A stretch of 5,682 nucleotides of DNA from Dehalococcoidia bacterium (GTDB lineage Bacteria; Chloroflexota; Dehalococcoidia; SZUA-161): assembly GCA_020344295.1 (NCBI GenBank), contig CP070819.1:2086083-2091764 (forward strand). Reading direction: 5' to 3'. A program made the translations under genes and the position numbers. How positions within the stretch are numbered: the first letter of the stretch is position 1; each line of letters starts with the position of its first letter. Under the pieces are notes generated by a model. It did not search any database. It was not told where the DNA came from and saw nothing but the letters and a program-made list of their open reading frames with translations. Positions 1 through 5,612 of this stretch are shown here, in pieces.

Positions 1-56
1 AGGTGAAATAAATATCCGTGTATCATCTGTAAGTTCAGGACTTGAGGTTTATAGCT

Positions 57-85
57 TTGATATAAAGAGAGTCTTGTGATATAAT
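57..85 (+). promoter_or_regulatory. Sigma70-type promoter of the MarR gene
   Basis: A -35 box TTGATA (57-62) and a perfect -10 box TATAAT (80-85) are separated by exactly 17 bases. A TG at 77-78 makes an extended -10. Transcription should start near 92, giving a leader of about 28 bases with a GGAGGG ribosome site at 109-114, five bases before the ATG at 120. A short inverted repeat, ATAAT (81-85) and ATTAT (94-98), overlaps the -10 box and the start site. It could be an operator for self-repression by the MarR product, as is common in that family, but this is inference and the repeat is short. Confidence 0.75.
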
Positions 86-119
86 TTTTCATGATTATTC
101 GTATACTTGGAGGGATTGA

Positions 120-629
120 ATGTACGATCTTCAGTTCAATGACACATCCATGACGACATGGACGATTCTTCGCCAAACTTGGATTGCAATCAATAAAGTG
201 GCGGAGGTAAAGCTTGCCAAGGTTGGACTAACGCCTGAAAATGCAGCTGTACTATGGCTCTGTCGAGACTACCAGGGCACATTGACTCCTGCCGAGATAG
301 CACGGTTGTTGTTCCGTGAGAATCAGACCATCGCTGGTCTGCTGAATAGGATGGAGAAAGATGGCTTCGTTAAAAGGGTGCCCAAGCGAAAAGGACATCC
401 TTTCACTGAGGTCAAGTTGACACCTAAGGGTGAAAAAGCCTGCGATCCTGGGATAGAGGTTTATAAGAAAGTGATCACCGGGGCCATGTCCAAAATGTCG
501 GAGGAGGAGCAGAAACGTCTACAAGAAAGCCTGCGTCCTCTTCGGGACAAAATGGCTGAAGAATTGCATATGGAGGAAGCTAGACCCCCAGCCTATGCTC
601 AAAACAAACCTATCACCTTGAAGTGGTAG
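120..629 (+). CDS. MarR-family winged-helix transcriptional regulator
   Basis: The predicted protein has 169 residues, a little longer than the usual 140-150 for MarR proteins. Residues 12-50 form the N-terminal dimerisation helices. Residues 55-86 form the helix-turn-helix, including LTPAEIARLL and the recognition helix around NQTIAGLLNRMEKDGF. Residues 87-104 form the beta wing, ending in the characteristic KLTPKGEK. Residues 105-150 are the C-terminal dimerisation helix, followed by a charged and proline-containing tail of about 18 residues. The wing lacks the usual DxRDRR motif and has KRKGHPFTEV in its place, which is seen in divergent MarR groups. Such proteins are cytoplasmic dimers that bind palindromic DNA and release it on binding a small ligand, often a phenolic compound. 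The ligand and targets here are unknown. The start is supported by GGAGGG at 109-114 and the promoter upstream. The gene appears monocistronic because a terminator hairpin follows. Confidence 0.9.
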   Translation: MYDLQFNDTSMTTWTILRQTWIAINKVAEVKLAKVGLTPENAAVLWLCRDYQGTLTPAEIARLLFRENQTIAGLLNRMEKDGFVKRVPKRKGHPFTEVKLTPKGEKACDPGIEVYKKVITGAMSKMSEEEQKRLQESLRPLRDKMAEELHMEEARPPAYAQNKPITLKW

Positions 630-670
630 AAAAGAAGTTGGGCTCTACAGTCCTATAGTCTAATTTCCAT

Positions 671-709
671 AAAGAGGCTGAGTACATTTATATGATACCC
701 AGCCTCTTT
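671..709 (+). terminator. Hairpin terminator after the MarR gene
   Basis: AAAGAGGCTG (671-680) is perfectly complementary to CAGCCTCTTT (700-709), giving a 10-bp stem. GTA (682-684) and TAC (696-698) can add three inner pairs. It lies 41 bases past the MarR stop. The stem itself ends in TTT, with only a short T-rich continuation (TTTCATT). The A-rich left arm means it could also act on the opposite strand. This is probably a factor-independent terminator of moderate strength. Confidence 0.6.
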
Positions 710-716
710 CATTGGT

Positions 717-842
717 AGATTAGCGTCCGATGATGTGAAGGTGGTTTGCTGAGGCTTAACGAAAAGGATCACTGGCGATGAAAAAATCGGGACAGAAGGG
801 CCCTTGTTCATCAAGCCAATCGTTACGGTTGACATTGGATAG
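717..842 (+). other. Possible decayed coding remnant in the 630-959 intergenic region
   Basis: The gap from 630 to 959 holds no convincing intact gene. One frame (717-839) has a protein-like composition, ending in EGPLFIKPIVTVDIG before a TAG at 840-842. It is broken by a TGA at 750-752 and by further stops soon after 842, and it has no start or ribosome site. I do not recognise the family. It could be the relic of a lost gene or chance. The small open frames on either strand across this stretch lack ribosome sites and recognisable domains, so I do not call them genes. The rest of the gap holds the terminator at 671-709 and a promoter candidate at 829-857. Confidence 0.2.
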
Positions 843-857
843 AATGGTGCCTAAGAT
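829..857 (+). promoter_or_regulatory. Candidate sigma70-type promoter for the lipoprotein gene
   Basis: A perfect -35 box TTGACA (829-834) is followed after exactly 17 bases by TAAGAT (852-857), a 4-of-6 match to the -10 consensus. The predicted start, near 864, would give a leader of about 95 bases before the lipoprotein ATG at 960. No equally good promoter was seen just before the FAH gene, so transcription from here might continue into the 1434-4797 cluster. That extension is inference. Confidence 0.45.
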
Positions 858-959
858 TAGAGCCTGCATCCAGGTCATGGTGATTTCAGATATATTATCT
901 GGTAGTATCGGAAAACAGTTGCCACAGACAGTCAAGGGAAATCCAAGAAAGCTGTTAAG

Positions 960-1376
960 ATGAGAAAGCTTATTGTAGTAGGACTAACGAGTTTACTTCT
1001 TTTCACGTTGCTGAGTGGATGTATCAGGTCGGAATCGTCTCTCTGCGGTGGTATTGTGGTTACCTTCGAGGTTGATGGGGAGATGTATAACGTTTTCATC
1101 ACCAATGAGGACACAATAGAGCAAGCATTCGCTGTGCAAGGAGGGGAAAGTCAGGCCACTATACCCAACGGTAAACTGGTAAGGGGTTCAAAGTGTTACA
1201 ATTTACCGTGGGGCTGGCATATAGATACCGAGGACATTCACATGGCTGAGTCTACTATCGCATTATGCGATGGCCTTCCATCACATATAGAAGAGAACCT
1301 GGACTACTGGATTGACACCATTGAGCGTTTCTGTCCTTGGAGTGCAACCATAATACATATTGAAGACTACAGATAA
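960..1376 (+). CDS. Secreted lipoprotein with a BP74-related domain
   Basis: The predicted protein has 138 residues. It starts with a lipoprotein signal: a basic MRK, a hydrophobic stretch (residues 4-17) and the lipobox LLSGC, so Cys21 should be lipidated and the protein anchored outside the cytoplasmic membrane. The mature part resembles the BP74 N-terminal-like domain, named after a Dictyostelium calmodulin-binding protein and also found in bacterial secreted proteins. Recognisable pieces are a VTFEVDGEMYNVFIT strand pair (34-48), IPNGKL (69-73 region), PWGWHID (83-89), CDGLPSHIEENL (103-114) and DYWIDTIERFCPW (115-127). Besides the lipid Cys there are cysteines at 29, 79, 103 and 125, which may form disulfides. 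The molecular role of this domain in bacteria is not established. The ribosome site is weak; the start is chosen because it gives a complete signal peptide. The gene lies 57 bases upstream of the FAH gene. The family call comes from remembered motif similarity. Confidence 0.75.
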   Translation: MRKLIVVGLTSLLLFTLLSGCIRSESSLCGGIVVTFEVDGEMYNVFITNEDTIEQAFAVQGGESQATIPNGKLVRGSKCYNLPWGWHIDTEDIHMAESTIALCDGLPSHIEENLDYWIDTIERFCPWSATIIHIEDYR

Positions 1377-1423
1377 CCACCATTCAGGTTCACAATCATC
1401 AGAGAAGGCTATCCCCCGAAAGT

Positions 1424-1436
1424 AGGAGATGTTTTG
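1424..1436 (+). promoter_or_regulatory. Ribosome site that fixes a TTG start for the FAH gene
   Basis: AGGAGAT (1424-1430) lies a few bases before TTG (1434-1436). No ATG or GTG in this frame has a comparable site. The protein read from the TTG begins MKFVRY, a typical N-terminus for this hydrolase family, so the TTG is very probably the true start. Confidence 0.7.
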
Positions 1437-2216
1437 AAATTCGTTCGCTATGACGTTAGGGGTAAGGTGAAGTACGGTATCTGGGACGACGAGGTAGTGC
1501 ATGGCATTCGAGGGACACCCTTTTACCACTTTAGGAAGCAGAGCGATGAGATAACGTTTGATGGAACAACTGATGAAGCAAGCACGATCAGGCTCCTCTC
1601 TCCCTGCCTTCCGTCTAAGGTAGTGTGCCTGGGATTGAACTACCGAAGTCATGCTGAAGAGGCCAAGATGCCTATACCTTCACTACCACTCATATTTCTT
1701 AAACCGTCCACTGCAGTGATAGGACCTGACGAGGAGATAGTCCTGCCACGTGATTCGAAACGCGTAGACTATGAGGCCGAACTCGGCGTTGTCATTAGCA
1801 GGAAGGCAAAGGCTGTCTTACAGGACAGGGCGAAAGACTATATTCTGGGTTACACATGTGTCAACGACGTCTCAGAGCGTTATGCACAGGCGGAGGATGG
1901 ACAGTGGACCAGAGCTAAGGGTTATGATACTTTTGCTCCATTAGGGCCCAACATAACCACAGGAATAGACCCGGATGATCTTAAAATAGAGACCTATCTA
2001 AATGGGGAAATGCGACAATCTGCGCGTACCAGTGATCTTATTTTCGGAATAGCTGAGCTGGTAAGCTTCATTTCGAACGTTATGACTCTATTACCGGGAG
2101 ACGTTATAGCTACGGGCACGCCCTCGGGCATTGGCCGGATGAATCCGGGTGATATCGTTGAGGTCAGGATAGAGGGTATCGGTACCTTAAGAAACCACGT
2201 CGTGGCTGCTCCCTAA
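1434..2216 (+). CDS. Fumarylacetoacetate hydrolase (FAH) family protein
   Basis: The predicted protein has 260 residues, the normal size for the short FAH family (fumarylpyruvate hydrolases, HpaG-like decarboxylase/isomerases, YcgM-like proteins). These are cytoplasmic, usually Mg- or Mn-dependent dimers that cleave or decarboxylate 2,4-dioxo acids or act on oxaloacetate-type substrates. Residues 1-60 form the small N-terminal domain. The catalytic domain starts at VCLGLNYRSHAEE (64-76, with His73). The metal site is DYEAELG (112-118, ligands Glu114 and Glu116) plus Asp145 in NDVSERYAQ. RAKGYDTFAPLGP (160-172) supplies the conserved lysine and aspartate, and GTPSGIG (228-234) is the usual C-terminal signature. 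All key residues are present, so the enzyme should be active. The exact substrate cannot be read from the sequence, and no aromatic-degradation genes lie nearby. It starts with TTG and is the first gene of a same-strand cluster, 48 bases ahead of cutA. Confidence 0.92.
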   Translation: MKFVRYDVRGKVKYGIWDDEVVHGIRGTPFYHFRKQSDEITFDGTTDEASTIRLLSPCLPSKVVCLGLNYRSHAEEAKMPIPSLPLIFLKPSTAVIGPDEEIVLPRDSKRVDYEAELGVVISRKAKAVLQDRAKDYILGYTCVNDVSERYAQAEDGQWTRAKGYDTFAPLGPNITTGIDPDDLKIETYLNGEMRQSARTSDLIFGIAELVSFISNVMTLLPGDVIATGTPSGIGRMNPGDIVEVRIEGIGTLRNHVVAAP

Positions 2217-2227
2217 TTGGATTTAGT

Positions 2228-2253
2228 TAACGCCGGAATGCACCGGCATGTTA
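2228..2253 (+). promoter_or_regulatory. Intercistronic hairpin just before the cutA ribosome site
   Basis: TAACGCCGG (2228-2236) can pair with CCGGC (2243-2247) and GTTA (2250-2253), leaving a two-base bulge and a six-base loop. The GC core is perfect. The 3' arm ends at the first A of the AGAGG ribosome site for cutA (2253-2257), so folding could modulate cutA translation or protect a processed mRNA end. There is no T tract, so it is unlikely to be a terminator. Its function is inferred only. Confidence 0.35.
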
Positions 2254-2264
2254 GAGGTAAGAAT

Positions 2265-2594
2265 ATGGTTGAATCTAGCTATCTGGTTGTTCTCGTCACA
2301 GTCGGAAGTCAAGAGGAAGGTCGTGATATAGCCGAAGCTCTGGTTGCACAGCGAAAGGCCGCATGCGTGAATATGGTGCCCCAGGTCAATTCAATCTTCA
2401 GGTGGTAAGGCGAGATTGAAGACGATCAAGAAATCCTTCTCGTGATCAAGAGCAGGGCTGATCTTTTCCAGGAGATTGTTGATCTGGTTAAAAGGATTCA
2501 CAGCTACGATGTGCCTGAGATTATAGCTTTACCGATAATAGACGGTAATCGGGAGTACTTGTCGTGGATCGGCGATGAAACGGGAGCGAAGTGA
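2265..2594 (+). pseudogene. cutA: CutA divalent-cation tolerance protein, interrupted by an in-frame TAA
   Basis: Read through the stop, this is a full-length CutA (109 codons plus stop; the family is usually about 105-112 residues). CutA is a small trimeric ferredoxin-like-fold protein linked to divalent metal tolerance, with an unclear biochemical role. The first half reads MVESSYLVVLVTVG, then RKAACVNMVPQVNSIFRW. The second half continues in the same frame with GEIEDDQEILLVIKSR, HSYDVPEIIALPI and EYLSWI. These are the standard CutA blocks in the right order. Between them, where family members normally have Glu, Lys or Gln in YRWxGxIE, there is TAA (2406-2408). One base change from GAA, AAA or CAA explains it. 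The other 61 downstream codons have no stop or frameshift. ATG 2265 follows AGAGGT at 2253-2258; a TTG at 2217 in frame would add 16 unconserved residues and is less likely. The terminal TGA overlaps the next gene's GTG as GTGA. As written, only a 47-residue fragment would be made. Confidence 0.88.
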
Positions 2595-2971
2595 GTCAGC
2601 AAATAAAAATCAGAACGGGTACGATTGAGGGACAAGCCCAACTCAATGATACTGATACTGCCATGAAAGTTCTTAATGTCCTTCCCATCACTTCAAGAGT
2701 GAATATTTGGGGTGATGAGATTTATTTCACGATTCCTGTAGACGCTAAGCTAGAGAATGGGCAGGAAACAGTGAGGTTGGGGGATATCGCATACTGGCCG
2801 GAGGGAAGAGCACTGTGCATATTCTTCGGCGACACTCCAATCAGCGAAGGTGATGAAATTCGCCCCATCAGCGCGGTGACTGTAATTGGGCACATAGATG
2901 GAGATCGTGAAGTGATGCAAGGTATGCTTAGCAGGTTGAAGGCGGGTGAGAAACTCATCATAAGTGCATAA
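2591..2971 (+). CDS. Cyclophilin-like fold protein (TM1367 type)
   Basis: The predicted protein has 126 residues and matches the cyclophilin-like family typified by Thermotoga TM1367 (Pfam Cyclophil_like). Key blocks are LPITSRVNIWGDEIYFTIPV (31-50), VRLGDIAYWPEGRALCIFFG (61-80), TPISEGDEIRPISAVTVIGH (82-101) and a C-terminal helix ending LKAGEKLIIS. The fold is a small closed beta barrel like cyclophilin, but family members lack the classical prolyl isomerase active-site set, and their function is not known. The protein has no signal peptide, so it is cytoplasmic. The GTG start lies in a 4-base GTGA overlap with the cutA stop and follows GGGAG (2582-2586), which suggests translational coupling to cutA. 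The gene ends in an 8-base overlap with the possible GTG start of the radical SAM gene. Confidence 0.85.
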   Translation: MSQQIKIRTGTIEGQAQLNDTDTAMKVLNVLPITSRVNIWGDEIYFTIPVDAKLENGQETVRLGDIAYWPEGRALCIFFGDTPISEGDEIRPISAVTVIGHIDGDREVMQGMLSRLKAGEKLIISA

Positions 2972-3965
2972 CCACATATTAGCTGAACGATTAGGTTACG
3001 TCAGGGGAGATATGCAGGGACAAGAAGACAGCAGGAGGTTTGAGCGGCCTGGCATATTCCGCCCTCCTAGTGAGAGGAAGAGCTACTTTCTACCACTGAC
3101 AAGCGGCTGTTCCAACAACACATGTACGTTCTGCGGTTTATACGGTTGTAGACTCCGGATAAGAGATGTTGGCGAGGTTAAAGCGGAGATAGATGCTCTT
3201 GCTTTATATTGGAGGAATGGCGTTCGTTTAGCTGGTGTGGAAAGCATAGTGTATGCCATCGCCCATGGCTGGGACGGCAGAAGGGTGTTTCTACAGGATG
3301 GAGATGCGCTGGTTTACCCGTATCCTAAATTGGTGGAAGCTCTGCAATACCTGAATGAGAAGTTGCCCGGCCTGGAGAGAGTCAGTACATATGCTACGCC
3401 TCAGGACATTTTACGAAGGACTGTGGACGAGTTGCGAGAGCTGAAAAAGTTGAAAATGGGCATCCTCTATACCGGGATTGAGAGCGGTGCCGACGAGGTG
3501 CTTCAAAGAGTTGGGAAAGCAGTGAGCAGTGATCAGTTGATCGAGGCTGGAAGAAAGGCGAAGGAAGCTGGAATTGAACTTTCCCTTACAATTATACTCG
3601 GGCTGGGAGGAGTTGACGGAAGCAGGGAACATATGATAGAGACGGCGAGAGTGCTCTCTGCCATTGATCCCGAGTATGTCGGGGCCTTGACCTTAACACT
3701 GGTTCCCGGAACCCCTCTATACAGGGAATGGGAACAGGGCAGGTTCAAGCTAATGTCTCCTTTCGAGTTCTTGGAAGAGCTCAAGGGAATCATCGAGAAT
3801 TCGAGTTTCAGCGATTGCTTCTTCAGCTCGATGCATGCATCGAACTATCTCTCGGTACGCGGGGTACTCTCGGAAGATAAGGATAAAATGATACAGGAGA
3901 TAGAAAACGTCCTCTCGAACCGTGATCCCAAGTCGCTTCGGCCGGAGTTTCTCAGGGGTCTGTAG
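2964..3965 (+). CDS. Radical SAM protein with a CX4CX2C cluster motif
   Basis: The predicted protein has 333 residues. The 4Fe-4S ligands are Cys49, Cys54 and Cys57 in SGCSNNTCTFCGLY, a CX4CX2C spacing instead of the classical CX3CX2C. This spacing is typical of an uncharacterised radical SAM group related to COG1032 in anaerobic bacteria and archaea. Further family marks are FLQDGDALVYPYPKL (109-123), the GIESGADEVLQRVGK block (171-185), LTIILGLGG (208-216) and a C-terminal NYLSVRGVLSEDKDKM (294-309) resembling the NYLPxKGxLPxDK signature. Enzymes of this superfamily cleave S-adenosylmethionine to a 5'-deoxyadenosyl radical; the substrate here is unknown. The start is uncertain. GTG 2964 overlaps the previous gene by 8 bases and has only a distant GGTGAG upstream. 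ATG 3012 would give 317 residues, but its GGGGAG is only two bases away. Neither choice affects the catalytic domain. The gene ends 43 bases before the sirtuin start. Confidence 0.9.
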   Translation: MHNHILAERLGYVRGDMQGQEDSRRFERPGIFRPPSERKSYFLPLTSGCSNNTCTFCGLYGCRLRIRDVGEVKAEIDALALYWRNGVRLAGVESIVYAIAHGWDGRRVFLQDGDALVYPYPKLVEALQYLNEKLPGLERVSTYATPQDILRRTVDELRELKKLKMGILYTGIESGADEVLQRVGKAVSSDQLIEAGRKAKEAGIELSLTIILGLGGVDGSREHMIETARVLSAIDPEYVGALTLTLVPGTPLYREWEQGRFKLMSPFEFLEELKGIIENSSFSDCFFSSMHASNYLSVRGVLSEDKDKMIQEIENVLSNRDPKSLRPEFLRGL

Positions 3966-4008
3966 AGCAACGGAGGTTGTCGGAGACAATAAATGTGTGC
4001 GGGGCTTA

Positions 4009-4797
4009 ATGATGGGCGATCTAATCTTACGAGCTGCAAATGATTTGAAAAACAGCCAGCATGCTATTGTATTGACCGGGGCCGGTATGTCAACCGAGTC
4101 CGGATTACGTGATTTCAGGGGCCCTAAGGGTCTCTGGACTACAAACAAAGAGGCAGAAACCAAGGCATATGAAAGATATGATCTTTTTCTGAGGGACCCT
4201 CGGGCATATTGGGAGGAGATGCTGGGAAAGGAAGATGCACATGGGGCTTTCTATAATGATCTGAGAAAGGCGGAACCGAACGCTGGCCATTACGCTTTGG
4301 CAAACCTGGAGGAGGCCGGTGTAATAAAATGCGTCATTACGCAGAATATCGATGGATTACATCCCAAAGCCGGAAGCAAGAACGTAATAGAGTTTCATGG
4401 CAGTGTCAACAAACTGAGGTGTGCCTCCTGTGGTTCGAGGTCTGGATTTGAAGAAGATGCAATGGAGACATTACCTCCATTATGTCACTGTGGTGGATTT
4501 CTGAAACTGGATGTGGTGCATTTCAAGGAGCCAATCCCTCTCGATGTTATGGGGAAGGCGGAGGATGAGGTCGAGAAGTGTGATGTCATGCTTATCTGTG
4601 GAACATCAGCAGTTGTCTATCCGTTTGCCGGCTTGCCCCGGGCGGCGAGGATGAGCCACGGATCAGGCACGGTGATAATAGAAGTGAATGCAGAGCCTAC
4701 GCCACTCACTAACGATGGTATATCGGATTATCTGCTACAGGGAAAGCTCGGAGAAATCTTACCTAAAATAGTCGAACCGGTGCTAAAAAGAGGCTGA
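4009..4797 (+). CDS. Sir2-family NAD-dependent protein deacylase (sirtuin)
   Basis: From ATG 4009 the protein has 262 residues, typical of bacterial sirtuins, which remove acyl groups from lysines using NAD and produce nicotinamide and O-acyl-ADP-ribose. The NAD-binding GAGMSTESGLRDFRG lies at 24-38, TQNIDGLH at 111-118, and the catalytic His is 130 in EFHGS. Zinc ligands are Cys138, Cys141, Cys159 and Cys161 (CxxC then CxC). GTSAVVYPFAGLP (198-210) and NAEPTPLT (227-234) complete the Rossmann domain. Departures from the usual consensus are RDFRG in place of PDFRG and VVHFKE in place of VVxFGE at the substrate groove. The YxxR pair of Sirt5-type desuccinylases is not evident, so deacetylation is the more likely activity. 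A GTG at 3922 would add 29 unconserved residues inside the radical SAM gene. ATG 4009 or 4012 gives the normal sirtuin N-terminus; GGGG at 4001-4004 is the nearest, weak, ribosome site. It is the last gene of the cluster. Confidence 0.92.
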   Translation: MMGDLILRAANDLKNSQHAIVLTGAGMSTESGLRDFRGPKGLWTTNKEAETKAYERYDLFLRDPRAYWEEMLGKEDAHGAFYNDLRKAEPNAGHYALANLEEAGVIKCVITQNIDGLHPKAGSKNVIEFHGSVNKLRCASCGSRSGFEEDAMETLPPLCHCGGFLKLDVVHFKEPIPLDVMGKAEDEVEKCDVMLICGTSAVVYPFAGLPRAARMSHGSGTVIIEVNAEPTPLTNDGISDYLLQGKLGEILPKIVEPVLKRG

Positions 4798-4841
4798 ATC
4801 GGTGTCGGTGAGACCGGATGTCCAGCCAAGCTAGCTGTTTT
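4792..4841 (+). terminator. Weak terminator candidate between the convergent sirtuin and exosortase genes
   Basis: GGCTG (4792-4796) pairs with CAGCC (4823-4827) around an inner CGGT-GAG-ACCG hairpin (4806-4816). TTTT (4838-4841) follows about ten bases later. The stem is interrupted and the T tract is distant, so this is only a candidate. The short region 4798-4854 must end both convergent transcripts, and I see no better structure in it. Confidence 0.3.
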
Positions 4842-4854
4842 AAAGGTATCGGGG

Positions 4855-5508
4855 CTAGTCGTTCTGTGAATCCGAAACAAATGTTCGCGGCGGCGAAGGC
4901 CTGGCAACTGATGTCGTCCCGGGTTTTATGACTCTCAACCATCCTGCCCATACCATCAGCACGACTATCATGTTAATTATATAGAAGTAGTCATGGACAT
5001 GGACTTCAGTAAGCCATTCGAGATAGATACTCAATATAATACGGATGAAATTGAAGCCTAGCAATATCGCTGATCCAATAAAGAGGCCGGCGATGCGCTG
5101 TCTGGTACTCGCCCTCGATTCAGCGAGAACCAACGCTATATATGCCCAGAAAAGCAGGCCCCCTAAACATGCAGCATCTATGCTGAATACGAGCAATGGG
5201 TCTTGTAGTGTAATTAGTGAACCTGTCACAGACTCGCTTATTCCCACGGTTGCGAGCATTCCCCCCACAAGTGTTGTTGTGAAATTGCTGATGGCTTCGT
5301 GTACAGATGGCCAAAGTGAGAGGATGGCTGCTTCTATAACTACCAGCAGTAGGAAGACAACCGCAAACCGCAAGAAGAAAGCCAGCAGCGGCTGTTTAAC
5401 GCGGCGTGAGGCGATGGCGTAACCAATTCCACCGAAGATCGCGCAGACGAGTACTAGCCCTACGAGCGCGCCATAGGACCAGTCTGATAGTTGGAATGTG
5501 TCAGGCAT
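4855..5508 (-). CDS. Exosortase/archaeosortase-family membrane transpeptidase-like protein
   Basis: The predicted protein has 217 residues and is strongly hydrophobic. Likely membrane segments lie near residues 13-33, 42-64, 107-129, 139-161 and 174-192, with another possible at 78-95. Three motifs match the exosortase/archaeosortase family in the right order: Cys114 in IDAACLGG, Arg156 in FNFIRIILSIY, and His172 in VHDYFYI. These are the proposed catalytic Cys, Arg and His. Enzymes of this family cut C-terminal sorting signals such as PEP-CTERM or PGF-CTERM and may attach the protein to another molecule at the cell surface. The Cys motif is ACLGG where most members have AC(S/T)G. The soluble C-terminal tail (193-217) is proline- and serine-rich. 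The ATG at 5508 has an AGAAGG site (complement of 5519-5524) ten bases upstream. No polysaccharide, EpsI-like or sorting-substrate gene is in the window. The overlapping plus-strand frame at 5045-5422 is a shadow. Confidence 0.8.
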   Translation of the reverse strand: MPDTFQLSDWSYGALVGLVLVCAIFGGIGYAIASRRVKQPLLAFFLRFAVVFLLLVVIEAAILSLWPSVHEAISNFTTTLVGGMLATVGISESVTGSLITLQDPLLVFSIDAACLGGLLFWAYIALVLAESRASTRQRIAGLFIGSAILLGFNFIRIILSIYLEWLTEVHVHDYFYIINMIVVLMVWAGWLRVIKPGTTSVARPSPPRTFVSDSQND

Positions 5509-5612
5509 ATTTTAAGGACCTTCTATATTATTGTACTATGCTTACTGAGTGAGATGATACGATTTGAGTTTAGCCTTTTCTGCGAAACATGGCAAATCCA
5601 CATAAATAAAAG

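Noticed and set aside
653..835. Minus-strand open frame of 60 residues
   Set aside because: It runs across the MarR terminator hairpin, has no ribosome site and shows no recognisable domain.
778..963. Plus-strand open frame of 61 residues beginning MKKSG
   Set aside because: Its composition is not protein-like, it has no ribosome site, and it overlaps a promoter candidate and the start of the lipoprotein gene.
2406..2408. Selenocysteine or pyrrolysine recoding as the reason for the cutA stop
   Set aside because: Those systems use UGA and UAG, while this codon is UAA, and CutA has no Sec or Pyl at this position.
3977..3989. Small hairpin TTGTC-GGA-GACAA before the sirtuin
   Set aside because: A five-base stem with no T tract is common by chance, and it matches neither a terminator nor a known regulatory element.
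3922..4008. Longer sirtuin start at GTG 3922
   Set aside because: The 29 extra residues overlap the radical SAM gene and resemble no sirtuin N-terminus; ATG 4009/4012 gives the normal family start.
3750..4163. Minus-strand open frame of 137 residues
   Set aside because: It is antisense to the end of the radical SAM gene and the start of the sirtuin gene, both supported by conserved motifs.
5045..5422. Plus-strand open frame of 125 residues
   Set aside because: It is antisense to the exosortase-like gene, whose membrane segments and Cys/Arg/His motifs clearly mark the coding strand.
5530..5535. TACAAT on the minus strand as a -10 box for the exosortase gene
   Set aside because: No acceptable -35 box lies at 16-18 bases, so the hexamer alone is not enough to call a promoter.
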